From Alphaproteobacteria bacterium (GTDB lineage Bacteria > Pseudomonadota > Alphaproteobacteria > Rickettsiales > UBA1997): a stretch of DNA of 9,317 nt. The position numbers were made by a program, and so were the translations under genes. Below, piece after piece: positions 1 through 5,787 of the stretch. Where the stretch lies: positions 1 to 9,317 of the forward strand of contig VGDN01000037.1 of NCBI GenBank assembly GCA_016869695.1. Direction: 5' to 3'. Every line of letters starts with the position of its first letter. The stretch's first letter is position 1. The notes beneath the pieces were generated by a model. That model saw nothing but the letters and a program-made list of their open reading frames with translations. It did no database searches and was not told the DNA's origin.

Positions 1-44
1 CCCCCTATTGGGGAATTTAGGGGGGATTAAGATTTTTTAATCTT
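1..44. repeat. Two short hairpins in the leader upstream of sdhA
   Basis: Position 1-7 (CCCCCTA) is the reverse complement of 18-24 (TAGGGGG), giving a G/C-rich stem with a 10-nt loop. Directly after it, 29-34 (AAGATT) pairs with 39-44 (AATCTT) around a TTTT loop. Both are perfect over their arms. They could be the terminator of an upstream gene or a leader structure of sdhA. No clear U-tract follows the G/C-rich stem, so the terminator reading is uncertain. The window begins inside or at the edge of this structure, so its left limit is unknown. Confidence 0.4.
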
Positions 45-56
45 TAGATTTTAGAT

Positions 57-1826
57 TTGCGCCAAGATCAAAAATCAAAAATCAAAAATCAAAAATTGTT
101 AGTTACTCAAAATTCATTCGACCTAGTAATCATCGGCTCTGGCGGCGCTGGGTTGATGGCAGCGATTTCCGCTGCTGATGTTGGCGTTAAGAATATTGCG
201 GTGATTAGCAAAGTTGTTCCAACCAGTAGTCACACGGTTGCAGCAAAGGGTGGGATTAATGCGGCACTTAGTAATCACGTCAAAGATGACTGGCGTTGGC
301 ATGCTTATGATACCTTGAAGGGCGCGGATTATTTGGCTGATGTTGATGCGGTGGAGCTGCTCTGCAGAGAAGCGGAATCGGCAGTTTTAGATCTCGAAAA
401 AATGGGCGTGGTTTTCTCGCGAGATGATAAGGGTAAGCTTGCCCAGCGTGCTTATGGTGGACAGACAGTTGATTTCGGAAATGGCGAAACAGCTTACCGC
501 GCTTGTTATTCTAGGGACAAAACTGGTCATACAATTCTGCACAGCTTGCACGAGCAAGCGCTGAAAAAAGGCGTAAAATTTTTCTCAGAATTTTTTGTAA
601 CCGATCTTTTGATTGAGGTACAAAGTCAATGCCACGGCTGTCTTACGATTGATTTGAATCGTGGTGAGTTGGTGGTTTTTGCGGCGCCGACGACTATACT
701 TGCCACAGGTGGCTACAGTCAGATTTATCAAAACACGACCTCATCCCTAATCTGTACTGGCGACGGTTCGGCGTTGGTTTTTAAAGAAGGGTTACCACTG
801 CAAGATATGGAGTTTGTGCAGTTTCATCCAACTGGAATTGCTGGTTGTGGATTCTTGGTAACCGAGGCGGCGCGAGGTGAAGGGGGGTATTTACTCAACT
901 CTTCTTCCGAGCGCTTTATGCAAAACTACGCGCCAAAAATGTTGGAGTTGGCCTCGCGCGATGTGATCTCACAGGCGATGGCTACCGAGATTCACAAGGG
1001 TGAAAAAATATTTTTGGATCTAAGACATCTAAGTCACGAAACCTTGACTGGTAAGCTTCCTGGCGTGGTTGAGTTAGTAAAAAATTTCGCACGCTTGGAT
1101 GTAAAAAAAGACTTAATCCCAATCGCGCCGTCAGCGCATTACACGATGGGAGGCGTCCCAACCAATCTTGATTGTGAAGTAATTCCTGGCCTGATGGCTG
1201 TTGGTGAGACGGCGTGTGTCTCAGTGCATGGTGCTAATCGCTTAGGCTGCAACTCCCTGCTTGATCTCATAGTTTTTGGCAAAATCGCTGGCCAAAAATC
1301 AGCAACCAAAACATCAAGCCAAAGCTTAAAACTAACCAATGAACTTGCCTCCAGAAAAATTTCCAACCTAACCAAAATCCTTGACCACCGACCACCGACC
1401 ACCGACCACCGACTAAGTTCTTTGAAAAAGGAACTCCAACAAACCAATGAAAAAAATCTCGGTGTGTTTCGTGACGAAACTCTGTTGAAGCAAGGCCTAG
1501 CAAGGATTTATGAGTTGTTTGAAACTTTTAAATCTTATAAAGTCAAAAACGTAAATCTACTATGGAACGAAGAGGTGATTGCTTATTTCGAGCTCGAGAA
1601 TCTTTTGTTAAACTCACTGGCAACAAATTTTGCGGCGCTGAATCGGCGTGAGAGCAGAGGTTCGCATTACCGTTCTGACTTTAAAAATCGTGACGACAAA
1701 AATTTTTCTGCGCATTCTTTGGTGAAAATAAATGATGAAAATGATCTAGAATTTTCGCTTAAACTGGTAAGAAATATTTCAGCAATTCCTGAACTAAACT
1801 TAGTTCCTCAAGTAAGGAAATATTGA
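57..1826 (+). CDS. sdhA: Succinate dehydrogenase flavoprotein subunit (SdhA)
   Basis: SdhA oxidises succinate to fumarate using covalently bound FAD and passes electrons through SdhB to the membrane quinone (TCA cycle and respiratory complex II). The protein is 589 aa, matching the family (about 590). Visible motifs: FAD dinucleotide-binding GSGGAG (27-32); the FAD-linking His59 in SSHTVAAKGG; QFHPTG with His257; RGEGG (273-277); ASRDV with Arg301; HYTMGG with His361; SVHGANRLG with Arg395; and the C-terminal RRESRGSHYRSDF (530-542), which separates SdhA from L-aspartate oxidase. A TAG in frame at 45-47 limits the 5' end. No ATG or good ribosome site is present, so TTG at 57 is chosen; TTG at 96 is an alternative that would skip residues encoded by a tandem repeat. 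sdhC/sdhD are presumably upstream, outside the window. sdhB does not follow. The linker (about 410-465) carries an unusual heptamer repeat. Confidence 0.96.
   Translation: MRQDQKSKIKNQKLLVTQNSFDLVIIGSGGAGLMAAISAADVGVKNIAVISKVVPTSSHTVAAKGGINAALSNHVKDDWRWHAYDTLKGADYLADVDAVELLCREAESAVLDLEKMGVVFSRDDKGKLAQRAYGGQTVDFGNGETAYRACYSRDKTGHTILHSLHEQALKKGVKFFSEFFVTDLLIEVQSQCHGCLTIDLNRGELVVFAAPTTILATGGYSQIYQNTTSSLICTGDGSALVFKEGLPLQDMEFVQFHPTGIAGCGFLVTEAARGEGGYLLNSSSERFMQNYAPKMLELASRDVISQAMATEIHKGEKIFLDLRHLSHETLTGKLPGVVELVKNFARLDVKKDLIPIAPSAHYTMGGVPTNLDCEVIPGLMAVGETACVSVHGANRLGCNSLLDLIVFGKIAGQKSATKTSSQSLKLTNELASRKISNLTKILDHRPPTTDHRLSSLKKELQQTNEKNLGVFRDETLLKQGLARIYELFETFKSYKVKNVNLLWNEEVIAYFELENLLLNSLATNFAALNRRESRGSHYRSDFKNRDDKNFSAHSLVKINDENDLEFSLKLVRNISAIPELNLVPQVRKY
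68..95. repeat. Four tandem copies of the heptamer TCAAAAA at the 5' end of sdhA
   Basis: TCAAAAA occurs four times without a mismatch at 68-74, 75-81, 82-88 and 89-95. If translation starts at TTG 57, it encodes the lysine-rich residues KSKIKNQK near the N-terminus, before the first conserved FAD-binding strand. The unit length of 7 is not a multiple of 3, so gain or loss of one or two copies would shift the frame between TTG 57 and the body of the gene. If the true start is TTG 96, the repeat lies in the leader instead. Confidence 0.9.
1383..1413. repeat. Four tandem copies of the heptamer GACCACC inside sdhA
   Basis: GACCACC is repeated exactly at 1383-1389, 1390-1396, 1397-1403 and 1404-1410, followed by a partial GAC. 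It encodes residues 443-453 (DHRPPTTDHRL), which fall in the poorly conserved linker between the FAD/capping domains and the C-terminal helical domain. E. coli SdhA has a variable segment at the equivalent place. The repeat is much richer in C than the surrounding gene. The present copy number keeps the frame, because normal SdhA motifs continue afterwards. Confidence 0.92.
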
Positions 1827-1837
1827 GTCTTGAAGCT

Positions 1838-1910
1838 CATGCTTCGACAGGCTCAGCATGGCCAAAGGTTGGTATAACCTGGACGTCACCCTGAGCTTGT
1901 CGAAGGGTGA
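1838..1910. repeat. Pair of inverted palindromic repeats (REP/BIME-like) between sdhA and the SuhB-like gene
   Basis: Unit one (1838-1860) has CATGCT/AGCATG ends around a core CTTCGACAGGCTCAG. Unit two (1886-1910) has TCACCCT/AGGGTGA ends around CTGAGCTTGTCGAAG. The two cores are reverse complements at 14 of 15 positions, so each unit can form its own hairpin or both can pair into one long stem. Between them, AGGTT (1866-1870) and AACCT (1876-1880) form a third small stem. Cores of the type TTCGACAAGCTCAG are, from memory, dispersed palindromic repeats in many bacterial genomes. The position just after the sdhA stop suggests transcription termination or protection of the mRNA 3' end. Confidence 0.75.
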
Positions 1911-1938
1911 TTATGTTCTACAAAAATAACTAAATATT

Positions 1939-2613
1939 ATGCGTTACAGCGCCAATCTAAACACCATCATCAAAGCAATCGAGAAGGCGACCATGCATAT
2001 GCCGCGCGACTTCACTGAGCTAGAGAATTTACAATCAAATCCAGCTTCAGCAGAAAAATTTGCTACCGCTTGTTATCGCAAAGTTAAGCAAATTTTGACC
2101 GATGATTTCTTGCGTTTGCGTCCCGATTTTAACGTGATTTTTGCTGATGGTCAGAAGCTGATTCGTTATGAAAAAGCTGAATATTCCTACATCATTTATC
2201 CGATTGATGGTTTTGCTAATCTAATGCGGGGCAACCCTGATTTTACTGTGGCAGTGGCGCTTGAGCATAAAAATAAAAATGGTGAAGGGGAGGCGATTTC
2301 GGTGGCAATAAGTAAAATTTTTGGTGGTGAGCTTTATTACTGCGAGAAGGGATTTGGTGCTTATCTAAATAATCGTCGCCTTCGTGTTTCGAAGAGAAAT
2401 TCTGGAGAAATTTTGGTGGCGAGTGAAATCGAAAAAGCTGCGCGCGCTTATGGTTCGCGTACTCTTACACTGGCCTACCTTGCCTCAGCGCGGATCGAAA
2501 AAGCGGTGTTTAGTAAAGAGGGTTGCGAGCTACTAAAACCTTTTCTGCTCTTGGTGCGTGAGGCAGGAGGACGTGTTGTTGAAGATGAAAAATTGGTTGT
2601 AGCGAGTGCTTAA
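1939..2613 (+). CDS. Inositol-monophosphatase/SuhB-like protein, catalytically degenerate
   Basis: The 224-aa product has the IMPase/SuhB fold signature but is short (usually about 260 aa). Recognisable segments are the N-terminal RDFTELENLQ (23-32), IIYPIDGFANLMRG (85-98), the strand FTVAVALEH, the segment GELYYCEKGFGAYLNNRRLRVS (130-151), and VREAGGRV (206-213). The metal ligands are largely lost. The canonical DP(I/L)DGT reads YPIDGF (Tyr87 for the first Asp). The G-E-E motif position reads IFAD (67-70). The WDxAAG motif before REAGG reads ELLKPF (197-202), so the third Asp is Leu198. The stretch between RLRVS and REAGG is also shortened. Phosphatase activity is therefore unlikely. The frame is intact, which argues for a retained non-catalytic role; SuhB in E. 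coli also acts as an rRNA transcription factor. ATG start with no obvious ribosome site; overlaps xseA. Confidence 0.8.
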   Translation: MRYSANLNTIIKAIEKATMHMPRDFTELENLQSNPASAEKFATACYRKVKQILTDDFLRLRPDFNVIFADGQKLIRYEKAEYSYIIYPIDGFANLMRGNPDFTVAVALEHKNKNGEGEAISVAISKIFGGELYYCEKGFGAYLNNRRLRVSKRNSGEILVASEIEKAARAYGSRTLTLAYLASARIEKAVFSKEGCELLKPFLLLVREAGGRVVEDEKLVVASA

Positions 2614-3877
2614 CGTTCCTGAGTTTACAGTCTCTGAATTTTCTCGTTCGATTAAATGTCTGGTCGAAGATGCTTTTGGTTATGTGCGAATCAGTGGAGA
2701 GATTTCAGGCTTTAAACGCGCTACTTCCGGACATCTTTATTTCTCTCTAAAAGATGAAAATGCCTTGCTTTCCGCCGTCTGTTTTCGTGGAGCCGCGAGT
2801 TTGGTTGGTTTTGAGGTTGGAGATGGTTTGCAGGTTGTGGCGTCGGGCCGCATTACCACTTATGAAGGTCGTTCGAATTACCAAATTATTGTTGAGAAAC
2901 TCGAAATCGCTGGCGTGGGAGCGATTTTGGCGATGCTTGAGAAGCGGCGCCAGAAGCTGCTCGCCGAAGGTTTGTTTGATGCTATACACAAAAAACCAAT
3001 CCCATTTTTCCCAAAAATTATAGGCGTGATCACCTCGCCAACTGGTGCAGTTATTGAGGATATTAAACATCGCATTGAGGCGCGCTGCCCAACTCATCTC
3101 ATGCTTTATCCAGCGTTGGTGCAGGGTGATAAGGCGGTGGCAGAGATTATCGCCGGCATAAAATTTTTTAATCAGCTCAGGAAAAATCGGCCGGATGTTT
3201 TGATTGTGGCGCGAGGTGGAGGAAGCTTCGAAGATCTACTTTGCTTTAGTGATGAAAATCTGGTGCGAGAGGTTTTTAAGTCAGAAATTCCGCTAGTCTC
3301 GGCGGTTGGTCACGAGACTGACACGACGTTAATCGATTATGTTTCCGATCTGCGTGCACCAACGCCGACAGCAGCCGCAGAATTAGTAACCCCGATTTTA
3401 TCCGATCTCAAATCGCAAATAAATTTTTATACCGAAAAGCTAAAATTTTTGCCGGAGAATTTTTTATCAATGCAGCTTGGTTATCTAAAAAATATGCAAC
3501 GCTACTTACTTAATCCTGCGCAAATTTTGGCGCGAATTGAAGAGAGACTGCGCAATATTCAAATCGGTAATCAGTTAACATTTGCGCGTATTGAGGCGGA
3601 AAATCAAAGAATCGAATTTCTTACTAAGGGATTAGAAGTGAGCGTGGGTAATAATTTGGATAAGGTGAAGACGACATTGTATGGCCTAGGAAAAATGCTG
3701 CTTACCAATCATTATCACGAGATTTTGAAGCGAGGATTTGCCTTAATAAAAAATTCTCGCGGTGAAGCCATGCTCTCGATTTCTGAAGTAAAAAAAGAAA
3801 AAGAAATTGTGATTAAAATGAGTGATGGCGAATCTGAATTTCAAAGAACATCCTTACAGCCCAGCTTATTCAACTAA
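2606..3877 (+). CDS. xseA: Exodeoxyribonuclease VII large subunit (XseA)
   Basis: XseA is the nuclease and DNA-binding subunit of exonuclease VII, which degrades single-stranded DNA in the cytoplasm and acts in repair, with many copies of the small XseB subunit. The 423-aa protein begins with an OB-fold (about 1-100: EFTVSEFSRSIK, VRISGEISGF, GHLYFSLKDE), followed by the catalytic domain with ITSPTGAVIEDI (142-153), ARGGGSFEDL (202-211), GHETDT (235-240) and DLRAPTPTAAAEL (248-260). After that comes a coiled-coil-like helical region and a C-terminal segment with HEILKRGFALI. It is slightly shorter than E. coli XseA (456 aa). The start is GTG at 2606, 8 bp inside the preceding gene, which gives the expected N-terminus and suggests translational coupling. 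xseB is not in the window. Confidence 0.95.
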   Translation: MLNVPEFTVSEFSRSIKCLVEDAFGYVRISGEISGFKRATSGHLYFSLKDENALLSAVCFRGAASLVGFEVGDGLQVVASGRITTYEGRSNYQIIVEKLEIAGVGAILAMLEKRRQKLLAEGLFDAIHKKPIPFFPKIIGVITSPTGAVIEDIKHRIEARCPTHLMLYPALVQGDKAVAEIIAGIKFFNQLRKNRPDVLIVARGGGSFEDLLCFSDENLVREVFKSEIPLVSAVGHETDTTLIDYVSDLRAPTPTAAAELVTPILSDLKSQINFYTEKLKFLPENFLSMQLGYLKNMQRYLLNPAQILARIEERLRNIQIGNQLTFARIEAENQRIEFLTKGLEVSVGNNLDKVKTTLYGLGKMLLTNHYHEILKRGFALIKNSRGEAMLSISEVKKEKEIVIKMSDGESEFQRTSLQPSLFN

Positions 3878-3885
3878 CTCAGTAT

Positions 3886-4599
3886 ATGCTTCCTCTACAT
3901 ATCTCCGAAATATCCAAAAGCTTCGCCAGACCGGTTCTCAATAAAATTAGTTTTGAGGTAAAGCCAAATGAAATATTTGGCTTTATTGGTTTGAACGGGC
4001 AGGGCAAAACAACATTGATTAAAATTATTCTAGATTTGCTCGATCAAGATCATGGCGAGGTCGAGATATTTGGAGTGTCGCGTCTTTTACCAGAAGCGCG
4101 CAAACGCGTATGTTATTTGCCAGAGAAATTTCACCCATCGATTCATCAGAAAGGTAAGGAGTTTTTGAAATTCGTTTTAGGTTTTTATGGAAAGAAATTC
4201 GATGTTAATAAAGCGCGTCGTATATGTGATAATCTCGATTTGCGTTTCGAAGTTTTGAATCAGAAAATCAGCGGATATTCAAAAGGAATGACGCAAAAAC
4301 TTGGGTTACTCGCGGTGTTTTTGTCGGAGGCGGATTTGGTCATTTTGGATGAACCAATGTCAGGCCTTGATCCAAGAGCGCGCATAGCTCTAAAGCGTGA
4401 ATTAATCGATTACAAAGAATCCGGCAAAACGATTTTTTTCAGCTCACATATATTGTCAGATATGGATGAAATTTGCGACTCTATTGCTGTGCTACATAGT
4501 AGTAATATTGCTTATTGCGGTACTCCTAATGACTTCAAAAAGAAGCATAATGAAGATAGTTTAGACAGGGCATTCTTAAGCGAAATTGATGTGGTATAA
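3886..4599 (+). CDS. ABC transporter ATP-binding protein (ABC-2 type)
   Basis: The 237-aa protein is a single nucleotide-binding domain that would power a membrane exporter from the cytoplasmic side. Walker A is GLNGQGKTT (35-43), with Gln where Ala is usual; the signature is SGYSKGMTQK (129-138); Walker B is LVILDEP (151-157), followed by the D-loop SGLD (159-162); and the switch His188 is in FFSSHIL. The Q-loop area reads VCYLPEKFHP (75-84), typical of ABC-2/CcmA-like ATPases. The C-terminal SLDRAFL resembles the closing helix of that group, so the gene is full length. It starts at ATG 8 bp after xseA and is probably cotranscribed with it. No permease gene follows, so the substrate cannot be inferred. 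Confidence 0.9.
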   Translation: MLPLHISEISKSFARPVLNKISFEVKPNEIFGFIGLNGQGKTTLIKIILDLLDQDHGEVEIFGVSRLLPEARKRVCYLPEKFHPSIHQKGKEFLKFVLGFYGKKFDVNKARRICDNLDLRFEVLNQKISGYSKGMTQKLGLLAVFLSEADLVILDEPMSGLDPRARIALKRELIDYKESGKTIFFSSHILSDMDEICDSIAVLHSSNIAYCGTPNDFKKKHNEDSLDRAFLSEIDVV

Positions 4600-4691
4600 T
4601 AATATATTGTATATTAAATATTAGGTAAATAATCTTGTGAGCAACTTACCATATTCCTGCTAACCAATTTCCTTAATAAAATTATAAACTT

Positions 4692-5117
4692 ATGAAAGAC
4701 CTAATATCTCTCGAGAAAAAATTAGCTTCTGATTTGGAAGCTGTTCGCAAGGCACTTTCTGTGCTTAAAGGCAGATCATTATTGCCTGGCGATGAACGCG
4801 TTCCATCTGCCGGAAGAAAAACGGCAAAAGTAAAAGAAAGAAAGGAAAAAAAAGAAAAGAAGGAAAAGAAGAAATCTGTTCCTTATGTTAAAAAGAATAA
4901 TCCTACTGAAGTTGCGGCTGCGGCTGAGAAATATTTTAGACATGTACATAATAAACCTAGCAACACTTCTGAAATTAATAAATATGTAGGAGAACATGGT
5001 TTAAAAATCGAGGGTAAAAATATTGGTGCTGCGATTGCTGCCGCTCTCCGTAGCGATAAGGAAAAAAGATTTGTTTTAGCTGATAAGAAAAACAAATTGT
5101 GGGCTCTTAAGGAGTAA
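4692..5117 (+). CDS. Small lysine-rich protein with coiled coil and winged-helix-like C-terminal domain
   Basis: I do not recognise a named gene. The 141-aa product has three parts. Residues 4-27 form a likely amphipathic helix or coiled coil (SLEKKLASDLEAVRKALSVL). Residues 44-69 are a very basic linker (KVKERKEKKEKKEKKKS). Residues 71-139 look like a compact helical domain ending in a beta-wing (TEVAAAAEKYFRHV, SEINKYVGEHGL, IGAAIAAALRSD, RFVLADKKNKLWAL). The last part resembles HARE-HTH (HB1/ASXL-type) winged-helix domains in spacing of helices and in the final aromatic strand. A DNA- or RNA-binding role, perhaps nucleoid-associated, is an inference. ATG start; the upstream gap (4600-4691) is A+T-rich with no clear ribosome site. 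The basic linker is coded by a purine tract containing eight consecutive A (4846-4853). Confidence 0.75.
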   Translation: MKDLISLEKKLASDLEAVRKALSVLKGRSLLPGDERVPSAGRKTAKVKERKEKKEKKEKKKSVPYVKKNNPTEVAAAAEKYFRHVHNKPSNTSEINKYVGEHGLKIEGKNIGAAIAAALRSDKEKRFVLADKKNKLWALKE

Positions 5118-5159
5118 TACTACTCACACACCACATCGCAAACCAAATTCAATATTATT

Positions 5160-5302
5160 TAGACCTGTTTCAAAACCCTCTTTTAGACTCAAATGGAGGG
5201 CGGATCGAAGCAGAGAAGCGAGGCGTATAAAGCATATGGTGAGCTTCGAGCACCGAACCAACCGAACAGTTGTGTCTAAAAGAGGGTTTTGAAACAGGTC
5301 TA
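5160..5302. mobile_element. MITE-like palindromic element with long terminal inverted repeats, flanked by TA
   Basis: Positions 5161-5188 and 5274-5301 are perfect 28-bp inverted repeats (ends AGACCTGTTTC and GAAACAGGTCT), extended by one T:A pair to 5160/5302. Read as insertion at a TA dinucleotide, the element is GACCTGTTTC...GAAACAGGTC (5162-5300, 139 bp) with TA at 5160-5161 and 5301-5302, as expected for non-autonomous relatives of IS630/Tc1-mariner elements. The 85-bp interior holds a second inverted repeat, TCGAAGC (5205-5211) and GCTTCGA (5243-5249), so the whole can fold as a nested structure. It has no transposase. The right end abuts the coaD ATG (5302-5304), and the final TA overlaps its A. 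An alternative class is the Rickettsia palindromic elements, which have a similar size. Confidence 0.8.
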
Positions 5303-5787
5303 TGAAGATTGCGATTTATCCTGGAACTTTTGACCCAATAACCTTTGGGCATATCGATATAATCCGTCGCGCTTCTGAATTGTTTGATTACCTAATCGTT
5401 GCCGTTGCTAAAGATAATTACAAAAATCCACTCTTTACTCTTGATGAAAGAATCAAGTTGATCGCTAACGAAACCGCAAAGCTGAATAACAAAAATATAT
5501 CTGTTGAAAAATTTGAAGGATTGTTGGTTGAGTTTGCGTGCAAAAAAGGGTGTTGCGCAATCATTCGTGGCTTACGCGCTGTTTCTGATTTTGAATTTGA
5601 ATTCCAAATGTTTGGCATGAATTCGCGCCTTGATCCAACTATTCAAACAATATTCTTGCCGGCATCGGAATCTAATCACTTTATTGCATCACGTTTAGTA
5701 AAAGAGGTGGCGAGATTAGGTGGTGATGTTTCGAGTTTTGTTTCTACCAATGTAAGAAAAGCCTTGTTGCAAAAACTCACTAAATGA
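5302..5787 (+). CDS. coaD: Pantetheine-phosphate adenylyltransferase (CoaD)
   Basis: CoaD transfers AMP from ATP to 4'-phosphopantetheine to make dephospho-CoA, the penultimate step of coenzyme A synthesis in the cytoplasm. The 161-aa length is exactly typical. Motifs: the nucleotidyltransferase PGTFDPITFGH (7-17) with the TxGH motif; PLFTLDERIKLI (43-54); IIRGLRAVSDFEFE (87-100), which binds the substrates; and FIASRLVKEVARLGGDVSSF (127-146), corresponding to the ISSTxxKE-type motif with Ala for the first Ser. The ATG at 5302 matches the family N-terminus and lies directly after the inverted repeat of a MITE-like element, so the ribosome-binding region (possible AGG at 5296-5298, or AGAGGG at 5281-5286, neither ideally spaced) is element-derived. 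The stop overlaps the next start (ATGA). Confidence 0.97.
   Translation: MKIAIYPGTFDPITFGHIDIIRRASELFDYLIVAVAKDNYKNPLFTLDERIKLIANETAKLNNKNISVEKFEGLLVEFACKKGCCAIIRGLRAVSDFEFEFQMFGMNSRLDPTIQTIFLPASESNHFIASRLVKEVARLGGDVSSFVSTNVRKALLQKLTK

Noticed and set aside
68..95. CRISPR array
   Set aside because: The unit is 7 bp with no spacers; it is a simple tandem repeat.
1139..1503. Minus-strand ORFs opposite sdhA with WSVVGGRWS-type repeats
   Set aside because: They are shadows of the GACCACC heptamer and the sdhA coding sequence; no start signal or family resemblance.
57..1826. L-aspartate oxidase (NadB) as identity of the first gene
   Set aside because: The FAD-binding part is shared by both families, but SSHTVAAKGG with the covalent-FAD His, SVHGANRLGCNSLLDLIVFG and the C-terminal RRESRGSHYRSDF segment ending in RKY match SdhA.
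4586..4600. Promoter with TATAAT at 4595-4600 for the small basic protein
   Set aside because: The hexamer is perfect but no -35-like element lies at 16-18 bp, and the region is so A+T-rich that chance matches are expected.
5161..5301. Rho-independent terminator
   Set aside because: The arms are 28 bp with an 85-bp interior and no U-tract follows; the TA flanks fit a transposable element better.
5170..5352. Minus-strand 60-aa ORF across the palindromic element
   Set aside because: It reads through the inverted repeats into antisense coaD and has no independent support.
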